From assembly GCF_900107595.1 (NCBI RefSeq), contig NZ_FNQF01000003.1, positions 186,001-250,000 on the forward strand: a stretch of DNA of 64,000 nucleotides, in the 5' to 3' direction. How positions within the stretch are numbered: position 1 is the stretch's first letter; every line of letters begins with the position of its first letter. Position numbers and translations under genes: made by a program. The notes under the pieces were generated by a model that worked only from the letters and a program-made list of their open reading frames with translations, had not been told where the DNA came from and searched no databases. This document shows positions 51,519-60,369 of this stretch, piece after piece. This DNA is from Psychroflexus halocasei. GTDB taxonomy: Bacteria; Bacteroidota; Bacteroidia; Flavobacteriales; Flavobacteriaceae.

Positions 51519-54500
51519 TATGCTTCTTTTATTTCAGTTGATGATTCATCTGAATTTGGTTTCTTACGTGAAATCTTTTCTTGTAACCATTGGAAGAAAA
51601 TGTATAACATAGGTGTAATAAATACACCGAGAATTGTTCCTATTAATAATCCGCCAACAGCTCCTGTTCCAATCGATCTGTTACCTTCTGCACCTGTACC
51701 TGATGCAAATACCAATGGCATCAAACCAATAATAAATGCTAGTGATGTCATCAAAATTGGTCTTAAACGAACTTTTGCTCCATCTAATGCCGCATCAACA
51801 AGCCTCATACCTTCTGCTCGCCTTTGCATAGCAAACTCAACTATCAAAATAGCATTTTTGGCTAATAAACCGAGTAACATAATCAATGCAATTTGGAAAT
51901 AAATATTTGCCTCTAATCCTAAATAATAGGTAAATATATAAGCTCCCATCACACCTAATGGTAAAGTAAATAAGACAGAGAATGGAATTAAATAACTTTC
52001 ATATTGCGCTGATAAAATGAAATAAACAAACACTATACTCAATAAGAAAATAAATAGAGATTGTGATCCTGCGGAAACTTCCTCACGAGATAAACCTGAG
52101 AAACCAATATCAAAATCATTTGATAATTTTGAGGCCTCTTCTTGAACAACATTAATAGCATTACCCGAAGAGTAACCTGGCGCTGGGGCACCTGTTACCG
52201 ATGCAGAGTTAAAGAGGTTAAAACGCGTTACTGCTTGCGGACCGTAAACTCTTCTAAGATCAGCAAACTCCGTAATCGGTGCCATCTCACCTGAACCGCT
52301 TCTTACATATAACATATTTAAGTCGGTTTCATTAGCTCTATCTTCTGGTTTAGCTTGTATATAAACACGGTATTGTTTACCATATCTAGAAAAGTCAGCT
52401 GCATAAATACTACCGATATAACCTTGAAGTGTTCCAAAAATTTGACTGATGGAAACACCAGCTTCTTTAGCTTTAGGAATGTTAATATCTAACTCATATT
52501 GCGGATAATTCGTATTAAATGAACTTTGCGCATATTGAATTTCTGGTCTTTGATTTAGTTTTCCTAAAAACTCTTTGGATTGCTGATCTAATTTATCAAA
52601 GGAACCTCCTGAACGGTCAAGTAGTTTAAATTCAAAACCAGCTGAGCTACCAAAACCTGGAATACTTGGCGGTGCAAAGAAAACCATTTCAGCTCCTGTG
52701 ATACTTCCGCCTAATTGGAATAATTGACCCGTGATTGCATCAGAAGATAAATAATCTTCTTCTCTTTCTTCCCATGGATCAAGCTTAACGAAACCAATTG
52801 CATAGTTACTACCTTGACCACTAATCAAACTAAAGCCGTTCACCAAAGTAATACCACTCACACCAGGAATTGACGTGACTTGATCTTCAAACTGTTTTGT
52901 AATACCAACCGTTCTATCTAAAGAAGCACCAGCTGGTAACTCAATGTTTGCAAAAATAACACCTCTATCTTCATTTGGAACAAAGCCAGTCGGCGTTTTC
53001 TCAAGCCCCATGTAGATACCAAAAATTGAAAAAGCAATCACGGCAGGTGTAATCCATTTATGTTTAAATAAGAAAGATAAGCTTTTAACGTAACGCTCTG
53101 TTGTCGCTTCAAAAGCTGCATTAAATTTATCGTAGAAATTTTGCAACCAACTTTTACTGTTTTCTTTTTCTTTATTAGTTTTCAAAAATAAAGCACATAA
53201 AGCAGGGCTCAATGTCAGTGCATTCACTGCTGAAATTGCAATTGCCACAATTAATGTAATACCAAATTGCTCATAAAAAACACCCGTTGGACCAGAAATA
53301 AATGTCACAGGAATAAACACAGCACCCATAACAAGTGTAATGGAAATAATTGCGCCAGTAATTTCATCCATCGCAGTTCGGGTTGCGCTTAATGCTGAAT
53401 CAGCACCTTCTTCAAGTTTGGCGTGAACTGCTTCCACAACCACAATAGCATCATCCACCACAATACCAATGGCTAATACAAGAGCGAATAAGGTTAATAA
53501 GTTAATCGAGTATCCAAATAAATTCAAGAAGAAAAATGTACCAATAATAGATACTGGAACTGCAATTGCAGGAATTAATGTGGATCTAAAATCTTGTAAG
53601 AAAATAAAAACAACAATAAAAACCAATAAGAATGCTTCAATTAAAGTCGTAATTACTTTGTCTATTGAAGCTTCTAAAAATTCGTTTGTATCTAAGTTGA
53701 TGTATGACTCTACACCATCAGGAAAGTTCACTTCTAATTCATCAATTTTCTTGTGAACGTTTTGAATAATTTCCTGTGCATTTGATCCTGGTGTTTGATA
53801 AATTGCCATGTTCATCGCTGGATAGCCGTTTGTTTCAGAAACAACACTATAGCCTTCAGCATCTAATTCAATTTCTGCAACATCTGCCAAATGTAAATAT
53901 TCACCGTTACCTAAAGACTTAATGATGATGTTTTCATATTGATCTTCTGTTTTATAACGACCAGGATATTTGATCACATACTCAAAAGACTCTGCATTAT
54001 TTTGTCCGAGAGAACCCGCAGCAGCTTCCAAACTTTGTTCATTAATCGCAGCTGTTACATCTGCAGGAACTAAGTTATAAGCAGTCATTTTTTCTGGCTG
54101 AAGCCAAATACGCATCGAGTAATTTTTAGAACCAAAAACTTGAACATCACCTACACCATCAATCCTTTTGAGTTCTGGAATAACATTAATGTTTAAATAG
54201 TTCTGAATATATGTCGAATTATAATCTTCATTTTTAGAAAGTAAAGACATAAACATCAAAGCACTCGTTTGCTGCTTTTGAGTAATCACACCGCCTTGAA
54301 TAACTTCACGAGGCAATAATGGATTGGCTCTAGCAACACGGTTTTGTACGTTAACCGCAGCAATATCAGCATCATATCCTTGTTTAAAAAAAACTTGAAT
54401 TTCTGCACGACCGCTATTACTCGCAGTTGATGTGATATAATCCATCCCTTCAACACCATTCACTTGTTCTTCAATAGGAATAATAACACTTTCAAGAACA

Positions 54501-54667
54501 GTTTCTGCACTTGCGCCAGGGTAATTGGCTGTCACTTGCACCGTTGGTGGCGCAATATCAGGATACTGAGACACTGGCAAAGCCGTGATCCCGAGTATAC
54601 CTAAAATGACTATAATTAAGGAAACGACCGTTGATAAAACAGGTCTTTCTATAAATTTCTTTAACAT
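51518..54667 (-). CDS. RND efflux permease (AcrB/HAE1 type)
   Basis: 1049-residue inner-membrane proton/drug antiporter, the length of AcrB. It begins MLKKFIERPVLSTVVSL, followed by the PVSQYPDIAPPTVQVTANYPGA porter segment, and has the proton-relay pair in AIGIVVDDAIVVVE (equivalent to Asp407/Asp408) and the Lys in LLGLLAKNAILIVEFA (equivalent to Lys940). Twelve helices and two large periplasmic loops are present. The drug range cannot be told from the sequence. It lies 6 bp after the adaptor gene and overlaps the outer-membrane channel gene by 1 bp. Confidence 0.96.
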   Translation of the reverse strand: MLKKFIERPVLSTVVSLIIVILGILGITALPVSQYPDIAPPTVQVTANYPGASAETVLESVIIPIEEQVNGVEGMDYITSTASNSGRAEIQVFFKQGYDADIAAVNVQNRVARANPLLPREVIQGGVITQKQQTSALMFMSLLSKNEDYNSTYIQNYLNINVIPELKRIDGVGDVQVFGSKNYSMRIWLQPEKMTAYNLVPADVTAAINEQSLEAAAGSLGQNNAESFEYVIKYPGRYKTEDQYENIIIKSLGNGEYLHLADVAEIELDAEGYSVVSETNGYPAMNMAIYQTPGSNAQEIIQNVHKKIDELEVNFPDGVESYINLDTNEFLEASIDKVITTLIEAFLLVFIVVFIFLQDFRSTLIPAIAVPVSIIGTFFFLNLFGYSINLLTLFALVLAIGIVVDDAIVVVEAVHAKLEEGADSALSATRTAMDEITGAIISITLVMGAVFIPVTFISGPTGVFYEQFGITLIVAIAISAVNALTLSPALCALFLKTNKEKENSKSWLQNFYDKFNAAFEATTERYVKSLSFLFKHKWITPAVIAFSIFGIYMGLEKTPTGFVPNEDRGVIFANIELPAGASLDRTVGITKQFEDQVTSIPGVSGITLVNGFSLISGQGSNYAIGFVKLDPWEEREEDYLSSDAITGQLFQLGGSITGAEMVFFAPPSIPGFGSSAGFEFKLLDRSGGSFDKLDQQSKEFLGKLNQRPEIQYAQSSFNTNYPQYELDINIPKAKEAGVSISQIFGTLQGYIGSIYAADFSRYGKQYRVYIQAKPEDRANETDLNMLYVRSGSGEMAPITEFADLRRVYGPQAVTRFNLFNSASVTGAPAPGYSSGNAINVVQEEASKLSNDFDIGFSGLSREEVSAGSQSLFIFLLSIVFVYFILSAQYESYLIPFSVLFTLPLGVMGAYIFTYYLGLEANIYFQIALIMLLGLLAKNAILIVEFAMQRRAEGMRLVDAALDGAKVRLRPILMTSLAFIIGLMPLVFASGTGAEGNRSIGTGAVGGLLIGTILGVFITPMLYIFFQWLQEKISRKKPNSDESSTEIKEA

Positions 54668-54673
54668 CTTATA

Positions 54674-55780
54674 TTATTTAAAAACTTTATTAATTGGTTT
54701 TACAATGCTGTCAAAATCTTTCAACTGAGGTTTAACAGGCATGTTGTTTCTGATCTGGCCAACACCATCTGCAATAATTTTTTGACCTTTTTCTAAACCT
54801 GACTTAACGATAATGAAGTTCTTAACTCGTGCATCAACTTGAAATGATTTTGATACTGCCAGAGAATCATCTTTAATACCATAAACGTAAATTAAACCTT
54901 GTCTTTCAAAGCTTGCTGATTCAGGGACAACAACTTTATCTTCATAAGTTTCAGGAATCATAATGCGTCCACTATTTCCATTCGCCAATAAACGACCTGG
55001 ATTAGGGAATTTTGCTCTAAAATTAACTGTTCCAGTTTGTGGATTCACTTGACCTGAAACGGTTTGAATTTCGCCTTCATGTTCGTAAACATCACCAGTG
55101 GCTAATTCTAATTTAACTGCTTGAAAATTTGCGAGTTTTTCTTTCACATCTTTGCCTTCAGCGTGTTGTAAGAAAGTGATATAGTCTTTTTCATTCATTC
55201 CGAAAAAAGCATAAACTTCATCAATTTGAGAAACTGTCGTTAACTTAGACTCTGGACTTACCAAAGAACCATTTCTGTATCGGATAGAACCAACAACCCC
55301 ATCAACTGGACTCTTAATCGTTGCGTAATCAATGTTTGCAGCAATACTGCTATATGAAGCTTTAGCTTGAGCTAATTTTGCTTTTGCCGTTTCAAGCTGG
55401 CTTTTACTAATAATTTCTTTGTCCACAAGAGGTTTTAATTTTTCAACCTCAACGCGTGCCGCATTGACATTTGCTTGAGCAGCTTGCGCATCTTGACTTA
55501 AGGATTCTGTTTCTAAAGTAAATAAAACATCTCCCTGCTTAACAGATTGACCTTCATCTACAACAACTTTAGTGATGTATCCTGAAACTTTAGGTCGAAC
55601 TTCACTGTTGACAACACCTTCAATACTGACTGGATAGGTGTTGAAATCCGTCAATGTTTTTGTTGGTAGTTCAATGACGGGTACCTGCATCGGTCCTCTT
55701 GCTTGTTGTTGAGGTTGATCATCACCGCAAGAAACAAATAGAGCACATAAAAAAACGAAACTTAAAATATTTTTTTTCAT
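54674..55780 (-). CDS. RND periplasmic adaptor (AcrA type)
   Basis: Membrane-fusion protein of the same pump, 368 residues, with a lipoprotein signal (LCALFVSC, Cys18). The lipoyl-like halves flank a helical hairpin: VSGYITKVVVDEGQSVKQGD (about 68-87) and TIKSPVDGVVGSIRYRNG (about 155). The beta-barrel and membrane-proximal domains follow (ATGDVYEHEG, GRIMIPETYEDKVVVPE). It connects the AcrB-like permease to the outer-membrane channel. It starts 25 bp after the GbsR-type regulator gene and ends 6 bp before the permease. Confidence 0.95.
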   Translation of the reverse strand: MKKNILSFVFLCALFVSCGDDQPQQQARGPMQVPVIELPTKTLTDFNTYPVSIEGVVNSEVRPKVSGYITKVVVDEGQSVKQGDVLFTLETESLSQDAQAAQANVNAARVEVEKLKPLVDKEIISKSQLETAKAKLAQAKASYSSIAANIDYATIKSPVDGVVGSIRYRNGSLVSPESKLTTVSQIDEVYAFFGMNEKDYITFLQHAEGKDVKEKLANFQAVKLELATGDVYEHEGEIQTVSGQVNPQTGTVNFRAKFPNPGRLLANGNSGRIMIPETYEDKVVVPESASFERQGLIYVYGIKDDSLAVSKSFQVDARVKNFIIVKSGLEKGQKIIADGVGQIRNNMPVKPQLKDFDSIVKPINKVFK

Positions 55781-55805
55781 TATTAGTGTTTGTTGTATTT
55801 AGGAT

Positions 55806-56288
55806 TTATTTTATTTTACTTTTTAATTTACTGATAGACTGCAGAATATCATCTGCATAAGCGATGAAGTTTTTTTGAAATTGAAGATCAAAGTTTTCCT
55901 CACCAGATTCGTCCTCAGCCATACATTCTTTTTTGAAAGACAAAACTTCTTGAAAAAGTGATTTTTGTTCTGTCCATTGCTTCTGTAATTCATCTAGAGA
56001 GTTAAGCATTAAATCTTTATTGACTATAAAATATCTTTTTCTATCACCAACTAAAGTGAAATATTCTATTTTATTATGTAATTGTAAACTTTCTAGATGT
56101 GTAGAAACCGTGCTTTCACCAGCTTTTAAGCGACAGACGAGCTCTTCAAATGTCACTCCCTTTTTCCCTGATAGAATAATCAATGAAAAAATACGAGCAG
56201 CAACTGGCGCTAAGTGGTGCTCTTTTTCAAAGAACACACCCAACTTCTCAATCAAAACTGATCTTCTCTCTTCAAGTTGCTGATTCAT
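55806..56288 (-). CDS. GbsR/MarR-family transcriptional regulator of the efflux operon
   Basis: 160-residue winged-helix regulator starting at ATG 56288 (MNQQLEERRSVLIEKLG); a TTG at 56312 overlaps the -7 box. The GbsR pattern is seen in PVAARIFSLIILSGKKGVTFEEL, the recognition helix is GESTVSTHLESLQLHNKIEY, and the wing GDRKRYFIVN. The C-terminal part is a helical dimerisation region. It is the first gene of the RND operon. A dyad symmetric element TTAGTTC/GAACTAA lies just upstream of its promoter box, which suggests it controls its own operon, probably as a repressor. Confidence 0.9.
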   Translation of the reverse strand: MNQQLEERRSVLIEKLGVFFEKEHHLAPVAARIFSLIILSGKKGVTFEELVCRLKAGESTVSTHLESLQLHNKIEYFTLVGDRKRYFIVNKDLMLNSLDELQKQWTEQKSLFQEVLSFKKECMAEDESGEENFDLQFQKNFIAYADDILQSISKLKSKIK

Positions 56289-56309
56289 ACCGTTAAATTT
56301 AAAACGATG

Positions 56310-56344
56310 CAAAAATAATATTAGTTCCGAAAAAACCGAACTAA
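56310..56344 (-). promoter_or_regulatory. Promoter and putative operator of the RND efflux operon
   Basis: The minus strand has TATTTTTG at 56317-56310 (exact TAnnTTTG). Immediately upstream is the inverted repeat TTAGTTC (56321-56327) and GAACTAA (56338-56344) with a 10-nt spacer, in the position to bind a dimeric regulator and block the -33 region. Confidence 0.6.
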
Positions 56345-56351
56345 CTTAAAC

Positions 56352-56384
56352 TAAAAATATGTTAAAAATATGTTAAAAATATTT
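56352..56384. repeat. Three tandem 11-bp repeats upstream of the RND promoter
   Basis: The unit TAAAAATATGT is repeated exactly at 56352-56362 and 56363-56373, with a third, slightly changed copy at 56374-56384. The 11-bp period is close to one helical turn, so the A tracts are phased. Possible curved-DNA element; function not shown. Confidence 0.75.
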
Positions 56385-56456
56385 AACTCAAGAAATATTC
56401 ACACTTAACAAAAAACAGAAGTGATCATAATAAATGTTAAAGATGAATTATCTCAA

Positions 56457-56483
56457 CAAAAAAAAGCTGCCAAAATTGACAGC
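56457..56483 (-). terminator. Terminator of the CocE-type hydrolase gene
   Basis: On the minus strand, GCTGTCAA and TTGGCAGC pair (one T-G wobble) with a 2-nt loop and are followed by a run of T. It lies 28 bp beyond the stop. Confidence 0.75.
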
Positions 56484-56510
56484 CTTGATAGTTATTTTAG
56501 TTGATTGTAA

Positions 56511-58364
56511 TTATTCAGCAAAATCGAAAATAATTTTCGAATCACCAAATATTGTATGTGTTTGTTTTTTGAAATCTTCTTTTTTAGCCTCAAATATGTT
56601 ATCAACATAAGTTTGCGGATTCATATCTATATAAGGGAAAAAGCTACTTTGTACTTGAATTTGTAATTTATGTCCTTTTTTAAAGGTATGATTAATGTCT
56701 TGCAAAGTGATTTTGACACTTTCCTTTTTATTAGGTTTAAAAGCTTTAGGCTCATTAAATCCATCTCGGTAACGACCTCTAAAAACTTCACTTCTCACCA
56801 TCATGTGATAGTTTGATAACTTCAGATGACCTTGAACATCATCAGTGTTTTCAGTTTCTGAAGGAAAAACATCTACTATTTTCACAATCCAATCAGCAGC
56901 GGTTCCTGTTGTTGCAACTTTTAAATCTGCTAAAACTTCTCCTGAAATGGTAAAATCTTCATCAAAAACTTCTGTTTCAAAAACCAAAACATCAGGTCTT
57001 CTTGCTGCAAATCTTTGATCGTCAGTCATGAATTTACGTGGCGTAAATCCAAATTTGATATCTTCAGTATAAGGAACAGGCTTCTTTGGGTCACTTACAA
57101 ATTTTACTTTTGATTCCTTATTCTTTTGAGATGTCAACTTTTGATCACCTCCTAAATACAAGCTTTTTTTAGAGACATTTTTTGGTGGCCAAAACTGAAA
57201 GTCATTCCACTCTTTTGTACCTGTATTAAAAACATGTGCTTCTGCTAAATTGATAGTTTCAGAATCTGACTTTAAGAAATGATTGAAAAAAACAGTTTCA
57301 TAATTGTTCTGATATTCCTCAGAAAGATCATCTCCAAAATGTATATTTCCTATCACTTGTCTTTTAGATTTCCTTGCCCAATCACCATGACTCCACGGTC
57401 CGAAAACTAACATATTAAAGTTGTCGTTATTTTTTTCGATAGCTTTATAAGTGTTAAATGGTCCGTACAAATCTTCAGCATCAAACAAACCGCCAACTGT
57501 CATCACAGCAGGTTTGATATCAACTTTTTCCAAATGCTGAATCAAGCCTCTTTTCTGCCAAAACTCATCATAATTAGGGTGTTCTTTAATTTGATTCCAG
57601 AAAACATTTTGGCCATCATCATGAACATCGAGTTTAGATAATGGCATGTGTTCCATGAAAAATTGATATTGATCTTCCGTATTGACTTTTGGTAATTTAT
57701 ACCAAGGTTTATCTTTTGGTTCATCTTTCATGGCACCAAATAAATAAGATGCGCGCCAGTACGAAAGCAAGAAAGCTCCATTGTGATGAAAATCATCAAA
57801 ATAAAAATCGCCAATTGGCGCTTGCGGAGAAGCTGCTTTTAAGGCTGGATGCTCTGAAAGTAATGCATAACTTGCATAAAACCCTGGATAAGAAATGCCC
57901 CAAACACCAACTTTTTTATTCGTATTCTCCACATTGTTGATCAACCATTCGATTGTATCATAAGTGTCGCTAGCTTCATCAATTTCATTCCCTTTTTTGT
58001 TTGGAATATAAGCTCGCATATTGTCGTAAACACCTTCGCTCATCCATCGTCCACGCACATCTTGATAAACAATAATGTTTCCTTCTTTCATCAATTGTTC
58101 ATTGGGACCGATGCGCCTTCTAAAATTGTCCTCACCATATGGTAGCGAACTATAGGGCGTTCGTTGCATAATGATAGGATATTCTTGTGATTTATCTTTT
58201 GGAGAATAAATTGTTGTGTGCAATTTTATACCATCTCGCATTTCAATATTAACCTCTTTTTTGTCATAATGCTTTTTGACATCAAAAGTTGTTTGCGCAT
58301 AAACTTGCACAAAACTAAAAACACATAAAAGGCTAACTAAAATTCTCTTGTTTACATTTCTCAT
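56511..58364 (-). CDS. CocE/NonD-family hydrolase (X-Pro dipeptidyl-peptidase-like), exported
   Basis: 617-residue serine hydrolase from ATG 58364, which gives a signal peptide (about 1-24, FVQVYAQ); the frame extends to 58388 but the extra eight residues are not part of it. The alpha/beta hydrolase core has MRDGIKLHTTIYSP, YQDVRGRWMSEG and the nucleophile elbow VWGISYPGFYASY (Ser). The catalytic His region is FGPWSHGDWA. A C-terminal jelly-roll domain (about 430-617) is typical of the family. Members split esters or Xaa-Pro dipeptides; here a peptide substrate fits the neighbouring M1 peptidase gene, 33 bp upstream. Confidence 0.92.
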   Translation of the reverse strand: MRNVNKRILVSLLCVFSFVQVYAQTTFDVKKHYDKKEVNIEMRDGIKLHTTIYSPKDKSQEYPIIMQRTPYSSLPYGEDNFRRRIGPNEQLMKEGNIIVYQDVRGRWMSEGVYDNMRAYIPNKKGNEIDEASDTYDTIEWLINNVENTNKKVGVWGISYPGFYASYALLSEHPALKAASPQAPIGDFYFDDFHHNGAFLLSYWRASYLFGAMKDEPKDKPWYKLPKVNTEDQYQFFMEHMPLSKLDVHDDGQNVFWNQIKEHPNYDEFWQKRGLIQHLEKVDIKPAVMTVGGLFDAEDLYGPFNTYKAIEKNNDNFNMLVFGPWSHGDWARKSKRQVIGNIHFGDDLSEEYQNNYETVFFNHFLKSDSETINLAEAHVFNTGTKEWNDFQFWPPKNVSKKSLYLGGDQKLTSQKNKESKVKFVSDPKKPVPYTEDIKFGFTPRKFMTDDQRFAARRPDVLVFETEVFDEDFTISGEVLADLKVATTGTAADWIVKIVDVFPSETENTDDVQGHLKLSNYHMMVRSEVFRGRYRDGFNEPKAFKPNKKESVKITLQDINHTFKKGHKLQIQVQSSFFPYIDMNPQTYVDNIFEAKKEDFKKQTHTIFGDSKIIFDFAE

Positions 58365-58397
58365 ATAATGTTTAAAATGATTTTTCAACCCTGATAA

Positions 58398-60320
58398 TTA
58401 ATCTTCAGAAGACCAAATGTCATTAGCTGAATTGATATCGACTAATTTCTTCTCAGGATCAATCTCAACTTTAATAATTTCTTGATTTGTTTGGTACTCA
58501 TGCGTCCAAGAGTTACCACGTTGCCATACTTCAACAGGAAGTGTTTTTATTTCTTGAGAGCCATCAGCAAAACTAACTTTATAACGAACAGGCATTGGGA
58601 TGTCGCCTTTATTTTCAAAAGTCAATAAGTAATTAGCATTCTTTTTCTCCACTTTGCTAATTGCCAAATCAATATTATTATTGCCATAAAACCAATTTTT
58701 CCAAAACCAGTTTAGGTTTTCTCCAGTTACATTTTCCATATGATTGAAAAAGTCTGAAGGTTGTGGATGTTTGTAAGCCCATGTATTGATGTAAGATTTA
58801 AAAGCTTCATCAAAGCGTTTTCCCCCTAAAATATACTCTCTTAACATCAACAAGCCTAGAGCTGGTTTATAGTATGCTGTCATTCCTAAGTTTCTTAAAT
58901 TTGTAACATCAGGATATGTATCAATTCCTTCACGTGAATCACTTTTAAACCAAGGCACTAATCTTCTTCGGTTATCCAAACCTGCAGGATATTCGCCTTC
59001 ATTAAATGCTTTTGTTGAATAATAATTAATGAAAGTATTGAAGCCTTCATCCATCCAAGCATAACGGCGCTCATTAGAACCAACAATCATCGGGAACCAA
59101 TTGTGACCAAATTCGTGATCAGTCACTCCCCATAATCGGCCAGACTGACGATCGTAACTACAAAAACTTAATGCAGGATATTCCATTCCGCCTATTTCAG
59201 CCGCAACATTAACTGCCACATCATAAGGATATTCAAACCACTTTTCTGAGTAATGTTCAACAGAAGCTTTTGTGTATTCTGTTGAACGTGACCAAGCATT
59301 TTGTCCATCACTTTCGATTGGATATACAGATTGCGCTAAGGCTTCTCTGTCATCAGACAAATTCATTTTTGCAGCATCCCAAATAAAAGCACGTGATGAT
59401 GCAAATGCAAAATCTCTTGAATTATCTATTTTAAATTTCCACGTTAAAGTTCCTGATTGTTTAGCTTTTAAAGATTGATCTAAAATTTCATCAGGTTTAA
59501 TTAAATAAACAGTTTTATCACTTTTTTGAGCTTTCTTCATTCTTCTTTGAAGCTTTTTAGAAAGCACTTCTTTAGAGTTAAGCAACTTCCCTGAACTCAC
59601 AATAACCTGATCATAAGGCGCTGTGATGTTAACTTCAAAATCTCCGTAACCAAAATAAAACTCTCCAGCTCCTAAGTATGGCTCAGTGTTCCAACCAACG
59701 ACATCATCAAAAACAGCTACCTGCGGGAACCATTGTGCCATCGCGTAAATCCAACCATTTTCAGTTTTTAAACGTCCCATCCTATCCATTCCATCAACAG
59801 GAACAATGTATTCAAAATCCATTTTCACTTCAGCTTTTCCGCCGTTTGCTTTGACAGGTTTATCAAAATAAACTTTCATTCTTGTATCTGTCATCGAATG
59901 TTTAGAAGAACTTGAGCCTTGAGTTTTAGCAACCAAATTAGAAATCGTCATTCCTTTATCTGTATCACCATTATAGCGATTACCATCAACTGGTGTTGTT
60001 AAAGTTCCTCTAGAGTCTTCTGTAAAGCGGTTTTGCTCAACATACATCCAAATAAAGTCTAAGTCATAAGGACTGTTATTTGTGTATTCCATCGTTAAAC
60101 TCCCCTTGATTTGATGTGTTTCAGAATCCAAACTCACATCGATTTTGTAATCAGAAGTATTCTGAAAATAATTGATTCCTGGTACACCTGAAGCTGCTCT
60201 AAAAGTGTTCCCTCGTCTGTACATAAAATCATCAAACTCATCTTGATTTGATTCAAGTTGAGCAAAAGCGTTTAAGCTAAGCATTGCCATGAACAATGCT
60301 AAAAAATTATATTTCATCAT
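58398..60320 (-). CDS. M1-family peptidase, exported (copy 2)
   Basis: 640-residue zinc peptidase with a signal peptide (about 1-20, SLNAFAQ). The start is an ATGATG pair at 60320/60317; a longer frame to 60392 would overlap the upstream gene and lacks a signal. The gluzincin motif is TDHEFGHNWFPMIVGSNE plus the downstream Glu in WMDEGFNTFINYYS, and the substrate motif EIGGMEYPAL replaces GAMEN. There is no HEAT-like C-terminal domain, so it is the short type, distinct from the enzyme at 47.9 kb. It is probably co-transcribed with the upstream kinase-like gene and the downstream CocE-type gene. Confidence 0.92.
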   Translation of the reverse strand: MMKYNFLALFMAMLSLNAFAQLESNQDEFDDFMYRRGNTFRAASGVPGINYFQNTSDYKIDVSLDSETHQIKGSLTMEYTNNSPYDLDFIWMYVEQNRFTEDSRGTLTTPVDGNRYNGDTDKGMTISNLVAKTQGSSSSKHSMTDTRMKVYFDKPVKANGGKAEVKMDFEYIVPVDGMDRMGRLKTENGWIYAMAQWFPQVAVFDDVVGWNTEPYLGAGEFYFGYGDFEVNITAPYDQVIVSSGKLLNSKEVLSKKLQRRMKKAQKSDKTVYLIKPDEILDQSLKAKQSGTLTWKFKIDNSRDFAFASSRAFIWDAAKMNLSDDREALAQSVYPIESDGQNAWSRSTEYTKASVEHYSEKWFEYPYDVAVNVAAEIGGMEYPALSFCSYDRQSGRLWGVTDHEFGHNWFPMIVGSNERRYAWMDEGFNTFINYYSTKAFNEGEYPAGLDNRRRLVPWFKSDSREGIDTYPDVTNLRNLGMTAYYKPALGLLMLREYILGGKRFDEAFKSYINTWAYKHPQPSDFFNHMENVTGENLNWFWKNWFYGNNNIDLAISKVEKKNANYLLTFENKGDIPMPVRYKVSFADGSQEIKTLPVEVWQRGNSWTHEYQTNQEIIKVEIDPEKKLVDINSANDIWSSED

Positions 60321-60369
60321 TTTTAAGAATTTTTTGCTAAAAATAGAAAGTGTTTTCAGAAAATAAAAA

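Noticed and set aside
51504-51902. Plus-strand frame of 132 codons at the end of the RND permease gene
   Set aside because: It is antisense to the conserved AcrB-type C-terminus and shows no protein-like pattern.
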